A stretch of DNA of 64,000 nucleotides from Microglena sp. YARC (GCA_022414725.1 CM039462.1:54004973-54068972), one strand, 5' to 3'; positions 1 through 15,200 are shown, counted from the first letter of the stretch. Translations and numbers: made by a program. The notes: generated by a model from the letters alone, not told the origin.

Positions 1-157
1 TAGTGGCTGCTGCACTTGATGCTGGTACGTGTATGTGTGTGTGTGGGAAACGGTGTGTGTGTGAGAGATAGTGTGTGCCTGTTGTTTTGCATGTGTTTGT
101 GCGAATGTGAGAGAAAGTGTGTGTGTGCGCTCTAGTGGCTGCTGCACTTGATGCTGA
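1..157 (+). repeat. 3' edge of MTHFS exon U plus one duplicated edge
   Basis: Bases 1-24 read as the last codons of an exon (VAAALDAG) followed by the donor GTACGTG. The same coding edge returns at about 134-157, but there it is followed by ATATGTG, so the donor GT is lost. The window therefore opens at an exon-intron border. Which copy is the working exon depends on sequence outside the window; the intact donor favours the first. Confidence 0.6.
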
Positions 158-3100
158 TATGTGCGTGTTTTGTTGGTGGTGCACATGTGTGTGCCTGCAC
201 CATATAACAGGAGAGAGAGATAGAGAGTGTGTGTGTTTGGTTACGCACATGTGTGTGCCTGTCCCATATAAAGAGAGAGAGTGTGTGTGTGTTTGGTTAC
301 ACACATGTGTGTGCCTGTCCCATATAAAGAGAGAGTGTGTGTTTGGTTACGCACATGTGTGTGCCTGTCCCATATAAAGAGAGAGAGTGTGTGTGTGTTT
401 GGTTACGCACATGTGTGTGCCTGTCCCATATAAAGAGAGAGTGTGTGTTGTTGGTTACGCACATGTGTGTGCCTGTCCCATATAAAGAGAGAGTGTGTGT
501 TGTTGGTTACGCACATGTGTGTGCCTGTCCCATATAAAGAGAGAGTGTGTGTGTTTGGTTACGCACTTGTGTGTGCCTGTCCCATATAAAGAGAGAGTGT
601 GTGTGTTTGGTTACGCACAGGTGTGTGTCTGTCAAAACAAAAAAATGTGTGTGTGTGTGTGTGTTTATTTGTGTGTTTCTATGTGGGTGTGTTTGTTTGT
701 GTGTGCCCGTGTGCGGGTTTGTGTGTGCCCGTGTGTGCATGTATGTGCTTGTGGACTGCAGCCAAGTATCACACCTGCATGCCTTCGCACCTTCCGCAGA
801 GTTCTGTCTTCTCACTCTTCTCAGTCTTTCTCACTCTTGCCGACTCATTAATGCTGCTTCAGGCGAGCGATGCTATGTCCTTCTCCTCTCTCACTCTTCC
901 TCAATGCTGCTTCAGGCAAGACATTCTATGTCTTCTTACATTCTTCTCACTCTTCTCACTCTTCTCACTCTCTTCTCACTCTCATTTCATGCTGCTTCAG
1001 CAAGCGATGCTATGTCAGCCACTGCTGCTTCAGGCAAGCGATGTTATGTCCTTCTCACTCTTTCACCTTTTCTCATCCTCTCACTCTCATGCTGCTGTCA
1101 GGCAAGCGATTATGTCCTTTCTCACTCTTTCTCTTCGCTCTCTGCACTCTCATGCTGCTTCAGGCAAGCGATGCTATGTCCTTCTCATCTTCTCACTCTT
1201 CTCACCTCTTCTCAACTCTCTGCTGCTTCAGGCAAGCGATGCTATGTCCTTCTCATTCTTCTCACTCTTCTCACTCTTCTCACTCCTCTCACTCTCATGC
1301 TGCTTCAGGCAAGCGATGCTATGTCCTTCTCACTCTTCTCACTCTTCTCACTCCTCTCACTCCTCTCACTCTCATGCTGCTTCAGGCAAGCGATGCTATG
1401 TCCTTCTCACTCTTCTCACTCCTCTCACTCTTCTCACTCCTCTCACTCTCATGCTGCTTCAGGCCAAGCGATGCTATGTCTCTCACTCTTCACTCTTCTC
1501 ACTCTTCTCCACTCTCTCACTCTTCTCTCACTCCTCATCCTCTCATGCTGCTTCAGGCAAGCGATGCTATGTCCTTCTCACTCTTCACTCTCACTCCTCT
1601 CACTCCTCTCACTCTCATGCTGCTTCAGGCAAGCGATGCTATGTCCTTCTCACTCTTCTCACTCTTCTCACTCCTCTCACTCCTCACGTCTCATGCTGCT
1701 TTCAGGCAAGCGGAATGCTATGTCCTTCTCACTCTTCCCTCGCTCTCACTCTTCTCACTCCTCCTCTCCAAGCGATGCTATCCTTCTCACTCTTCTTCAC
1801 TCTTCTCACTCTTCTCACTCTGCTCATGCAGGCAAGCGATGCTACCCTCTCACTCCTGTCACTCTCATGCTTCACTGCTCTACTCACTGCTGCCTTCAGG
1901 CAAAGAGATGCTATGTAACTCTTTCTCAGCTCTTTCAACAGGCTATTCTTATTCTCACTCCTTCTCAGCTGGTTCAGCAGTGGTGAAAACTTAAACATGC
2001 TTATGCTGCATTTGGGTGAGTAGTATGCTACTGGTGTGTCAAGTGGGTGGGGGGGGAAGGAGGTGCGAAGTGGGTGGAGGGGGAAGTGGGTGAAGGTGGA
2101 AGGGGGGAAGGGTGAAGGGGGTGTGAAGTGGGTGAAGGGGAAGTGGGTGAAGGGGGAAGGGGGGGAAGGGGGGAAGGGGGTGTGAAGTGGTGGCCATTTG
2201 GGTGAGTAGTGAGTGCTAGTGTGTGAAGTGGGTGAGATGCTTCTAGTGGGTAAAGGGTGAAGGGGTGAAGTGGGTGGAGGGTGAAGTGGGTGAAGCGGTT
2301 GTGAAGTGGGTGAAGGGGGAAGGGTGAAGTGGGTATGAAGTGGGTGGCATTTGGTTGAGTAGTATGGTACTACTGTGTGTGTGTAGGTGAAGGTGTAGTA
2401 TATGCTTTATGCTTAGTTATGCTTATGTACAGCTTATGTAGTATTAATGCTTATGTAGTACATGCTTGTTGTATGTAGTATCTATGCTTATGTAGTATAT
2501 GCTTATGTTTTAGTATATGCTTATGTAGTATATGCTTATGTAGTATATGCTTATGTAGTATATGCTTATGTAGTACTATGCTTATTTGTAGTATATGGGG
2601 GGGGCTTATGTTTGTATAAAGGTGTTATGTAGTAATGATGCTTATGTAGTTTTTATTATTTGTTTATTTTGCTTAGTTTATGTGCTTAGTATATGCTTAT
2701 GTAGTATATGCTTATGTAGTATATGCTTTATGTAGTATATGCTTATGTAGTATATGTCTTATATATATGTTATGTAGTATTGCTATTTGTGATACTGTGC
2801 TTAGTATATTATGCTTATGTAGTATATGCTTATGTAGTATGTGCGTTTGTATATATGTTTCTTATGGTAATATATGCTTATGTGCTATATGTATATATAT
2901 GCTTATGTAGTATATGCTTATGCTATTATGTTATGTAGTATATGCTTATGTAGTATTAGTTATGTTTATATATTGTGTGTAGATATGTGCTTATGTAGTA
3001 TATGCTTAGTATATCTATGTAGTATATGCTTATGTAGTATATGTGCTTATGTAGTATATAGCTTACTGTAGTATATGCTTATGTAGTATATGCTTATGTA

Positions 3101-6100
3101 GTATATGCTTATGTAGTATATGCTTATGTAGTATATGTGCTTATGTAAGTATATATGCTTTGCTTATGATCTGTATGTAGTATCTATGCTTATGTAGTAT
3201 ATGCTTATGTAGTATATGCTTAATGTAGTATATGTGCTTATGTAGTATATGCTTATGTAAGTATACTGCTTATGTAGTATTATCTATGTAGTATAATGCT
3301 TATGTAGTTATATGCTTATGTAGTATGTGTGCTTATGTAGTATATGCTTTGTAGTATATGCTATGTAGTATATGCTTTATGTAGTATGCCTTATGTATAT
3401 ATGCTTATGTAAGTATATGCTCTATATAGTATAGCTTATGTAGTATATGCCTTATGTAGTATATGCTTATGTTATTATATGGCTTATTTAAGTAATGCTT
3501 ATGTATATATGCTTATGTAGATAATGCTTATATAGTATATGCTCTATGATAATACTATGACTATATGATAGTATATGCTTATGTAGTATAGGCTTATTAG
3601 TAATATTTGCTTATGTAGAATATGCTATTGTAGTATATGCTTATGTAGTATATGCTTACTGTAGTTAATATGCTGTATGTAGTATCATGTGGCTTATATA
3701 GTATATGCTTATGTTTCAGTATATGTTATGTAGTATATGGTTATGCTAGTATATGCTTATGTAGTATATGCCTTATGTAGTATCTGCCTTATGTAGTATT
3801 TGCTTATGTAGTATATGCTTATGAGTATGTGCTTTATGTAGTATTATGCTATGTAGTATATGCTTATGAGTAGTATGCTTATGTAGTATGATGCTTATGT
3901 AGTATAATGCTCTATGTACGTATATGCTTATTGTAGTATATGCTTAATGTCCGTCTGGTTTATGTAGGTATATGCTTATGCAGTATATGCTATGTAGTCA
4001 TAGTGCTTATGCTAGTATATGCCTTATGTAGTATATGCTTATTGTAGTTATATGCTTATGTAAGTCTTATGCTTAATGTAGTATATGCTCTATGTAGAAT
4101 ATATGCTTATGTAGTATATGCTTATATATATGCTTATGTGAGTATATGCTTATGTATGTATATGTTGTTATATAGATATTGCTTATGTAGTTATGCTATA
4201 TGTAGTATATTGCTTATGTAGTATATATGCTTATGTAGTATATGCTTATGTAGTATATGTGCTTATATTGTTATATTGCTTATGTGGTATATGCTTATTA
4301 GTATATGCTTAATGTAGTTATGCTTATTAGGTATATGGCTTATGTAGTATATGATGCTATAGCTATATGCTTATGTAGTTATGCTTAATGTAGTATATTG
4401 CTTATGTAGTATATGGCTGATTGAGTAATATGGCTTTATATAGTTGCTTATGTAGTATATGATTATGTAGTATGCTATATCGTCAGTATATGCTTATGTT
4501 AAGTATATTGGCTTATGTAGTATATGCTTATGTAGTATATGCTATATGCTTACTGTAGCTATATTGTGCTTCATAGTATATGCTTAGTAGTATATGCTTA
4601 TGTAGTATGCTTATGTAAGTATATGCTTATGTAGTATATGTGCTTATTAGTATATGTTATGTTAGTATATGCTTATGTAGCTATATGCATTATGTAAGTA
4701 TATGCTTATGTCTGTATTGTAGTTATGCTTATGTAGTATAATGTATATGCTATGTAGTACTATTGCTTAGAGTAGTAGTTTATGTTATTTAGGCTGTTGT
4801 GGTAATGTTATGTGTATCGTGCTTATGTAGTATATTGCTTAGGTAGTATATGCATTATGTAGTATATGGCTTTGTAGTGCTTATCTCAATGTGTATATGC
4901 TTTGGTAGTATATGCTTATGTAGTATGTGCTTATGTAGTATATGCTTATGTAGTGCTTCTTGTAGTATATGCTTACATGCTTACTAGCCTTAGTAGTTAT
5001 GCTTATGCTAGTATACAGAAGTGTGCTTATGTAGTATATGCTTATAGCAAATACGGGGAAATAATAGTCTTTATGTCTGAGTAAACATTGCTTCATACTA
5101 AGAGGTACTAGAATCGTAGTATATGCGTTCCTACTGTATAGTGCTAAGTATTATATCGGATCTGCTTATGTACTCGTAAATATGCTAATATATTTATCGT
5201 AAGTGGTTGCCCTAGACCTATGTTAGTAGTTGTAATTTATTATGTACAGATACAATTATATATGCTTATGGGTGAACGTTATTTTTAACTTTGTAGTATA
5301 TTTTCTTTTTAGGGGGGCTTTTATAACCTTGTCCAATGCTTCTTATGTAGTATATGGCCTATGTAGCTGCTGTAGTGTATGCCTTACTGGTAGTTCCACA
5401 TGCTATGCTTGTGTTATTGCTTAATTACACTAGTCACAAGTGATACTCGACTTCCTTAACAGTATATGCTAATAGAAGGCAATCACACCTCTCAATATGC
5501 TTAAAAGTATATATGGTATATGTCAGTATATGTAGCATAAGACAATTGATTATTATACTCGTCACTACGCACTCTTTATATGAATAGTATTCTTTTGATT
5601 TATTAGCTTATTATACCTGCTTATATGAGTTATATGCTTATGTAAGTATATGGCTTATGTAGCTATATAACGGTGATTGACTTATGCTGGGCTAAGTATA
5701 TTTGTTTAGTGTATATGCTTATGCTTATGTAGTATATTAGCCTTAGGTGTAGTTAAACCGTTATGTTATGTTTCTGATATTTACACTGCTTATGTAGTAA
5801 TTGTCTTATGTAGTATAGTGTGGTTATGTAGTATATGCTTATATGCGCCTGATTGCTTGGGCATGTAGTATTGGCTTACTTAGTATGTGTTTATGCTTAT
5901 AGTTCGTATGTAACTTAATGTTAATGTATATGCTTATGCTAGTAGTGTAGTGCTGCTATGTCTATATTGCTTGTTATATGCTTATGTAGTATATGCTTAT
6001 CAGTAGTAGTTGCATATGTAGTAGGCTAAATGCTTATGCTACTCGCTTATGTCCGCTTGATGTAGTGCTAGTATGTGTATGTACGCTTCTGTTATTCATG

Positions 6101-9100
6101 CTTGTAAAGGTATGCTTATGTAGTATATGCTATGTAGTCTCCTGCCCATATGGGCTTATGGTGGTGTGTATATAGCTTACCCTGTGTGTTATATGCTTGT
6201 GCTGTATGTAGTTCTGTAGTATGTGATTATGCTATGTAGTATATGCTGCTTGTGCTATATGTATGTATGTAGCTTTGTTCTGTGCTTATGTAGTATACTG
6301 GCTTGTGTAGTATGCTTATGTAGTATATGCTTATGTAACCTATATGCTTATGTAGTGCTTATGTAGTATAGCATGTAGTATATGCTTATGTAGTATATGC
6401 TTATGCATGTATGTGCTTTATGTAGTAGTGCTTATGTAGTATATGCTTATGTAGTATATGCTTATGTAGTATATGCTTATGTAGTATATGCTTATGTAGT
6501 ATATGCTTATGTAGTATATGCTTATGTAGTATATGCTTATGTAGTATATGCTTATGTAGTATATGCTTATGCAGTATGTGCTTATGTAGTATGTGCTTAT
6601 GTAGTATATGCTTATGTAGTATATGCTTATGTAGTATATGCTTATGTAGTATATGCTTATGTAGTATATGCTTATGTATTCGGAAGGGGAGTAGTGTGCT
6701 TCATCAAAAATTGAAAGTATTGATTTTGCCTGATGGGGCGTGGTATTAAGGGAGCCCCGTCTTTCGGCTGTAGGGAACGGGCTGCTACTATACCGATTAT
6801 ATTATTAGGTATAGTAGCAGCCCGTTCTATACCGATTATTTGCTACTATACCTGGACAAAGCTACCATGGCGGCTGACAGCGACCGAGAACACTAAACCG
6901 CACCCGTAGGAAGCTCAACCATTTAACCATTCGTTGAACGGGGATATATTGTTTTTCCTAAGGTGGTATGTATAATATATTTCACGAGTGCTAAATTATG
7001 TGCCTTCGTTTTTTGGGGTGCTACGTTTTCTGCTGTGTTTTTTTGTGTGTTTTTGTGTGTGTGTTTTGTGTTTTTGTGTGTGTTTTTGTGTGCTTGTGTG
7101 TGTGTGTTTTTGTGTGTTTTTGTGTGTGTGTTTTGTGTTTTTGTGTGTGTGTTTTGTGTTTTTGTTGTGTTTGTTTGTGTGTGTTTTTGTGTGTGTGTTT
7201 TTTGTGTTTTGGGGGGTTATTTTGTATTATTCCAAGCTGAGGAAATTCCTTTAGCCTGCTTGGCTTTCCCTTGACTATACTATGTGTGTGTGGCCATCAT
7301 TTGTGTGCTTGTGTGTGGTGGTGTGTGCATGTGTGTGTGTTGCTGTTGCCATCCCACCCTCATTCCACCCTCACTTGCAGTGTGTGTGTGTTGTTGGATA
7401 CCCCTTGACTATAATGTGTGTGTGTGTTTGGCTATCGTTTGTGTGCGCGTGTGTGGTGGTGCGTGCATGTGTATGTGTTGTTGTTGCCATCCCACCCTCA
7501 TTCCGCCCTCACTGAAGAGACGTAGTCTCTTCAGACTACGTCTCTTCTCCTACTTCCGGGAATTCTTCGCCCCCTCGAGGGGACGCTGGGTGAGGATCGC
7601 TATCCTTCACAATTGCAGTGTGTGTGTTGTTGGATACCCCTTGACTTTAATAAATAAATACATAAATACATAGATAGTACGCCTTATTATGAGGCGTGAG
7701 GTTGAGGGAACCCGTTTGCTTGCCCTGGGGCCCGTTTGCTTGCCCTGGGGCCGACCACCAATCCCTTGACTATACAAGGTGTGCGTGTGTGGCCATCGTT
7801 TGTGTGCATGTGTGTGTGGTGTGTGCGTTGGTGTTGCCATTGCACCCTCACCTCCTGCCCTCACCTCCCTGTTGCAATATACTTTGATAGAAGTCCCCAT
7901 TAGTGCCCATCCTTGCATTGTGTGTGTTGTTGGCTACCCCTTGACTAGAAAAAAAATACATAAAAAATAGATAGAGATAGTACGCCTTATTAAAAGGCGT
8001 GAGGTTAAGGGTGCCAGCCCGTTTGCTTGCCCTGGGGCCAACCACCAATCCCTTGACTATAATATACAAACATACTTAATCGCCTAGCCACTGAATTGAA
8101 CTTGAATTTTGTTACATAGCTTCAGCAAGCAATTTGGCTGCTCGCCGTCTTTGGCAGTAACAAAAATGTTCAGCCACTGATTTGAACTTGAATTTGAACT
8201 CGGTTACATAGCTTCAGCCAGCAATTTGGCTGCTCGCCGTTTTCGTCAGTTACAAACATGTTCAGCCACTGAACGCTTGCCCCATGCTTCACACCCGCAT
8301 GGACAGATGACATGGCCGACCTAGTGACCGTCCCGCCCTTTGGCATCTTAGAACCTCCCAAGGTGTACAAGGATGGAACGACAAGAGAAGATGGTGCGTT
8401 GTATTTATTTAGTTAGTTAGTTAGTTAGTTAGTTAGTTGTGGTGTATTTTGTATGTATTTATTTATTTATGGTGTGTGTTTTGTATGCTTTTATTTATGT
8501 ATGGTGCGTTTTTATATGTATTTATTTATTTATGGTGCATGTTTTTGAATTTATTTATTTATGTATTAATTTGTGCAATTAGTTATTTATTTGTAGTGCT
8601 TCGTTTATATGGATGTATGAATTTATGTATGGTGCGTTTTATAGTTATCCTTCTATGTATGGTGCGTTGTTTTATGTGTATTTATTTATTTACGGTGCGT
8701 TGTTTATATTTATTTATTTAATTGCTTATTTATTTATTTATTTATGTACTTATTTGTGTATTGATTTATTTGTTTATTTTTAGTGTTGTTTGCATGCATG
8801 TATTGATTTATGTATGGTTTATTGATTATATGTATTTATTTATTTGTGATGCATTGTTTTTATTTATTTATTTATTTACTTCGTTATTCATGTATTGATT
8901 CATTTTTTGTGTGTAAATGAATTTATTTATTTATTGTGTTTTTGTACATCTATTTATTTAATTCATTTGTGGTGTGTTTCAGTGGTAAGAATGTGTTTTC
9001 ATTTATTTATTTACTTATGGCGTGTTGTCTATATGTATTTATTTATGGTTATTTGCTGACTCATCAACCACTTTTGCTCTGCCGAATGACTATCCAGACA

Positions 9101-9132
9101 CCATGGTGCAGTTGAAAGTTTGCCCCCCCCCC

Positions 9133-9163
<31 letters not shown>

Positions 9164-12161
9164 ACACGCACACCACTACATGCATACACACACACATACA
9201 CAACACACACACACACCCTCCCCTACCACCCCCGCTCAGGGGAACACCCACACAGTCACGCACACACGCACGCACAGTCACAAAGACTTACACACACACG
9301 AGCACACAGTCACGAGCTCAAACACATGCACACGCAGTCACACCCCACACCCCACCCTACCCAGCTTTGGATGTAGCCGAGTCTTCTCCATTGGATATCT
9401 TGTTAATGTAGTCACACACACTCACACAGTCACTCACACAGTCACAAATGCACTGACACACACCCACCTCCACCACTACCCCCACACCCCACACCCCACC
9501 ACCACCCACCACCCCACCCTACCCAGCTTTGGATGCAGCCGAGTCTTCTCCATTGGATATCTTGTTAATGCTGTCACAAACGCACACAGTAACACTCATA
9601 CAGTCACAAGCACACACAGTAACACTCACAGTCACAAATTCACTTACACACACCCACACCCACACCCCACTCCCCACTCCCCACCCCCACACCCCCTACC
9701 CAGCTTTGGATGCAGCCGAGTCTTCTCCATTGGATATCTTGTTAATGCAGTCACAAACACACACAGTAACACTCACACAGTCACAAATGCACTGACACAC
9801 ACACACACCACACACACCACTCCCCAAACCCACACCCACCCCTCACCCCTTACCCAGCTTTGGATGTAGCCGAGTCTTCTCCATTGGATATCTTGTTAAT
9901 GCTGTCACAAACACACACACACACTCTGCACCCCACACCCACACACACTCCACCCCACCATCACCCCACCACCCCACCCCACCACCCCCACCCCCTACCC
10001 AGCTTTGGATGCAGCCAAGTCTTCTCCATTGGATATCATGTTAATGCAGTCACAAACACTCACACAGTAACACTCACACAGTCACAAATACACATACTCA
10101 CACCCCACACCCCACACACACACCCACTCCACCCCACCACCACCCCACAACCCCACCCTACCCAGCTTTGGATGCAGCCGAGTCTTCTCCATTGGATATC
10201 TTGTTAATGCAGTCACAAACACTCACACAGTAACACTCACACAGTCACAAATACACATACTCACACCCCACACCCCACACACACACCCACTCCACCCCAC
10301 CACCACCCCACAACCCCACCCTACCCAGCTTTGGATGCAGCCGAGTCTTCTCCATTGGATATCTTGTTAATGCCAGGATTGGGCTTTGATATGAGGGGCC
10401 ATCGCTTAGGACGTGGGGGAGGGTGAGTCATTATTGTTAATATTTAATAATTGATATTATAAACCCTAAACCCTAAACCCTAAACCCTAAACCCTAAACC
10501 CTAATCATTAATATACAATTATGATTTAATATTTGATCAGAAGGGCCTTCGCTTGGGACGTGGGGGAGGGTGAGTCATAAGTATTGAATAATTTATATTA
10601 TAATAATTTATATATTAATTATTATTAAATAATCCGTGATAATTGATTAGAAGGGCCATCGCTTAGGACGTGGGGGAGGGTGAGTCATTATTACTAATGT
10701 TTAATAATTGATACTATAATAATTGATATTCAATTATAATTTAATGGTTGATAAGAAGGGACATCGCTTGGGATGTGGGGGAGGGGGAGTCATAATCATT
10801 CATTAACTGATATTATAATCATTTATATTATAACAATTAATATTATAATAATTATATCATTTATATTATAATAATTGATACATCAAATATTATGTAAAGA
10901 TTGTTTATGAGGGACCTCGCTTGCGCCGTGGGGGAGGGTGAGTCATTATTATTCATCAATTGATATTATAATCATTTATATTATAATAATTTATATATAA
11001 ATTATTATTTATTTATTGATAAGAAGGGGCCTCGCTTGGGACGTGGGAGAGGGTGAGTCATTATAATTCATTAATTTATATTATAATAATTTATATTATT
11101 ATAATAATTTATTTATCAAAAATTATTTTTTTATTGATAAGAAGGGACATCGCTTGAATGTGGGGGGGGGGAGTCATTATTATTCATTAACTGATATTAT
11201 AATCATTTGTATTATAATCATTTATATATCAATTATTATTTAATAATTGAAAAGAAGGGGCCTCGCTTGGGACGTGGGAGAGGGTGGGTCATTATAATTC
11301 ATTAATTTATATTATAATAATTTATATTATAATAATTTATTTATCAATAATTATTTTTTTATTGATAAGAAGTGACATCGCTTGGAATGTGGGGGAGGAA
11401 AGTCATTATTATTCATTAATTGATATTATAATCATTTGTATTATAATAATTTATGTATCAATTATTATTTAATAATTGAAAAGAAGGGGCCTTCCTTGGG
11501 ATGTTGGGGAGGCAGAGTCATTATTATTCATTAACTTATATTATAGTAATTTATATTATAGTAATTTATATTATAATATTTGGTGTATCTATTATTATAT
11601 AATAATTGATACGAAGGGGCCTCGCTTGGGACGTGGGGGAGGGGGAGTCATTATTATTCATTAATTGATAGGAAGCCTATACTATGCCTATTAGAAATAG
11701 CCCCTTCCAGTGATATACAATGGTCTGGTGGTAGACCGGAAGGAAGGAGGAAGAAGAGTTGGGGGTTCAACTCCCCCTTCGGTCGCTCTTGGCGTTGCAG
11801 GTTGTTGTCAACCGCGATGGTAGCTTGTCCAGTTAAGGTAAGAGACCGCTCCCCACCCGCGTACGACGGGCTCCCTTAACACCACGCCCCACCAGGCATT
11901 ATCATTATTTGACTATTAGAAGGTTGAGAATGGCTGAATAGTATGAAATAACGAAAAATAAGATGAAACTGTTTCAAATCACAAAAAATAACGCAAAATA
12001 ACACGCAATTGTGAAATGACAAAAAAGACACGAAATCACGGGAAAGGTCCATTACATCCTCCCCTCCCACCACCCCACCCCCACCCCACCACCACCACCA
12101 CCACCACACACACACACACACATACACACACAAATACCCCCCCTCCCACCACCCCACCCCC

Positions 12162-12219
<58 letters not shown>

Positions 12220-15200
12220 CACATACATACATGCACATACACACAAAAATACCCCCCCTGATCTCCCCCCCCCCCCCCCCCCCCCCTTCACCCCCACCCC
12301 ACCCCACCCCACCACCCACAAAGCCACACATCCCTGGCTGCATCAACAGGTACTATGACAAGCTAGTCAGCCGCATGAAGACTGCTGCAACCAGCAATGG
12401 GCTAAAGCCGCCCCTTCTTGGTGAGTTGTTTATTCCTTTTTTATTTCTATATTTATTTATTCCCTTCTGAGTGAGCTTTTTCTTATTTTTTTTGTCTCGG
12501 TGGGTTGTTTATTTATGTTGCACTGCTGCAACCAGCAATGGGCTGCAGCCGCTCCGTCTTGGTGAGTTGTTTATTCCTTTTTTATTTATATATTTCTTTA
12601 TTCCCTTCTGAGTGAGTTTTTTCTTTCTTTATTATTTGTTTAATTATTCTTGGTGGGGTTGTATATTTATGTTGCACTGATGCAACCAGCAATGGGCTGA
12701 AGCCGCCCCTTCTTGGTGAGTTTTGTATTCCTTTTTTATGTTTTTTTTCTTTCTTTTTGAGTTTTTTTTTTAGTTTTTGGTGGGGGTCGTGGTGAGGTGT
12801 GTGTGGAAAGGGGTGAACCTTCCCTGACCTTTTATTTCTTTATTTTTGTATTCCCTTCTTAGTGAGTTTTTTTATTCTTTATTTCTTTATTTCTTTGTTC
12901 CCTTCTTAGTGAGTTTTTTCTTTCTTTTTTCAAAATGCATCCTCACCTCGAAGTCTCCTTGACTCCGCCTCTGTAGACATGGACAGGGGGCTCATCTGTC
13001 CATTGCTCACAACCAAAGCCCCCATAGTGCTCCAGTCATGTCTATTTGCCTCTGCTCCAGGGTACTACATTTTGTCAAATTGGCCAGCGCTTAAAGCGCA
13101 CAAACGTCAAGTTGGTCAGCGCTTTCTAGTGCAAAAACTGCAAAAACTGCGCGCTGCACCCACAGGGGGTCTATGCTCTATATACCTGAACCGGGGTCTC
13201 ATCTCAGGGATTTTGGGGGCTCATTCTGGGATTGGGGGCTCTTCTCAAGGATTTGGGGCTCATCACTGGCAGTGGGGTCTCATCTCAGGGATTTTTTGGG
13301 GGGGCTCATTTCTGGGATTGGGGGCTCATCTCTGGCAGTGGGGTCTCATCTCAGGAGTTTTGGGGGGGCTCATTTCTGGGATTGGGGGCTCATCTCTGGC
13401 ACTGGGGTCTCATCTCCAGGATTTTTTGGGGGGCTCATTTCTGGGATTGGGGGCTCATCACTGGCACTGGGGTCTCATCTCAGGGAGTTTTTTCCAAGTC
13501 CAAAACTGGGTTTTTCTAGCTTTGTGGTTTTAGGCCTCCTCCAGGGACAGCGTTATATAGTTGTTTATAGCTTTTATAGCTTTTTAGGGCCCTTTGGGGC
13601 AAAAACGAACAAAAAACATTTGTATTGAGATAATTTGGGCCACATTAGGTAGTTAGTTGGAAGTTAGATGGTTGGAAGACCAGCATTAGCTAGTTAGTTG
13701 GCAGTCATGACAAGGCCAGTGCAGTGCGCATCTAGCACTCTCTGCAATTAAGCACCCCGCCTATACAGACATGAGCAGGGGGCTCCTCTGTCCATATTAG
13801 CTAGTTAGATGGCAGACATGACAAGGCCAGTGCAGTGCGCATCTAGCACTCACTGCAATCAAGCACCCCGCCTATACATACCTGGGCAGGGGGCTCTTCT
13901 GCCCAGGGTGCCAGGGGTAGTGGTGAGAGTCACGATTGGCAGGGGTCTGGCATGCCAGGCTGTCCAGGTTGACAGGGGTAGTGGTGAAAGTCACGATTGG
14001 CAGGGGTCTAGCATGCCAGGCTGTCCAGGTTGACAGGGGTAGTGGTGAAAGTCACGATTGGCAGGGGTCTGGCATGCCAGGCTGTCCAGGTTGACAGGGG
14101 TAGTGATGAAAGTCACGATTGGCAGGGGTCTGGCATGCCAGGCTGTCCAGGTTGACAGGGGCAGTGGTCCGGCATGCCAGGCTGTCCACATTGCCAGGGG
14201 AAGTGGTGAAAGCCGTGATTGGCTGTGGTCTGGCATGCTCTGCCTTTAAATGGGTGCCTACTTATGTAGGAATTTCTTCGCCTTTCTTTCTGAATCCTCG
14301 GTGGCACTGGTTGTGGTAGGTGTCCCAATTCCTGGGGTTGAAATATTTCCAATATAAAAAGGTGGGTCTCAGTGCGACAGCCCTTGACCTAAGGATTTTG
14401 TCGATCTGTTCGGCAGAGTCTCTCCTACATAAGGGAGTGATATGCATTGGTCTTGTGGTAGACGAAATCACTTTGAGGACGAAGAGTCGGGGGTTTGATT
14501 CTCCCTGCGGTCACTCTTAGCGTTGCAGGTTGTTGTCAACCGCGATGGTAGCTTGTCCAGTTGAGGTAGAAGACCGCTCTTTACCCGCGTACGATGGGTT
14601 CCCTTAACACCACGCCCCATCGGGCGTTATCATTACCTTTTTTAGGGAGTGAGTGGGCACCAGGGTTGCTGAGGTCCAGAGTACTTCAAATGGCCAAATT
14701 GGCCAGCGCTTTAGTGCTCTTGAAAACAAAAAAACTGCGCTTTGTAGTGCAAAAAGCGCAAAAATTGCTTGCAGCGCCCACAAGGGGTTGCAAAAAATTG
14801 CGCTTAAAGCGCAGAGGGAGTCAAAAAGTCAGCGCTCAAAAGCGCAAAAGCGCCCGCTTTGAATTACCCTGCTCAGGTCGCTGCATCCTGCGTCGCAGAC
14901 GCGACGTTGAAGGTTCCGTTATGTCCTGAGAAGCAACGTGGGGAGGGTTGGTTGCGTCGCAGGACGGTGGATATGGGTCTGATCAAAATGTGCTGGATTC
15001 CCTGCAGAAACCCTTCAACATGTGCACACAAACTAATAGTGTTAGTAGTAGGCTAGTTGGAACGCCTTTCAGCATGTCCTGATTCGCAATTTTCAATATC
15101 CAGGCATGGCCTTTAAAATGTGCACTGGATTCCCTGCAGAAACCCATCAAAATGTGCTGGATCCCCTGCAGAAACCCTTCAACATGTGCACACAAACTAA

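Noticed and set aside
547..1986. Long forward open frames rich in Ser, Leu, His and Cys
   Set aside because: They run through the 51-bp minisatellite and the exon V edge array in all three frames; composition follows the repeat and only the GKRCYVP words are real coding edge.
7514..7547. Intrinsic transcription terminator
   Set aside because: A perfect hairpin, but no T run follows and the genome is eukaryotic.
9022..10207. Thr/His/Pro-rich frames of up to 249 codons
   Set aside because: They read across CA-rich spacers and exon X decoys; the true coding part is the 94-nt exon joined in phase to its neighbours.
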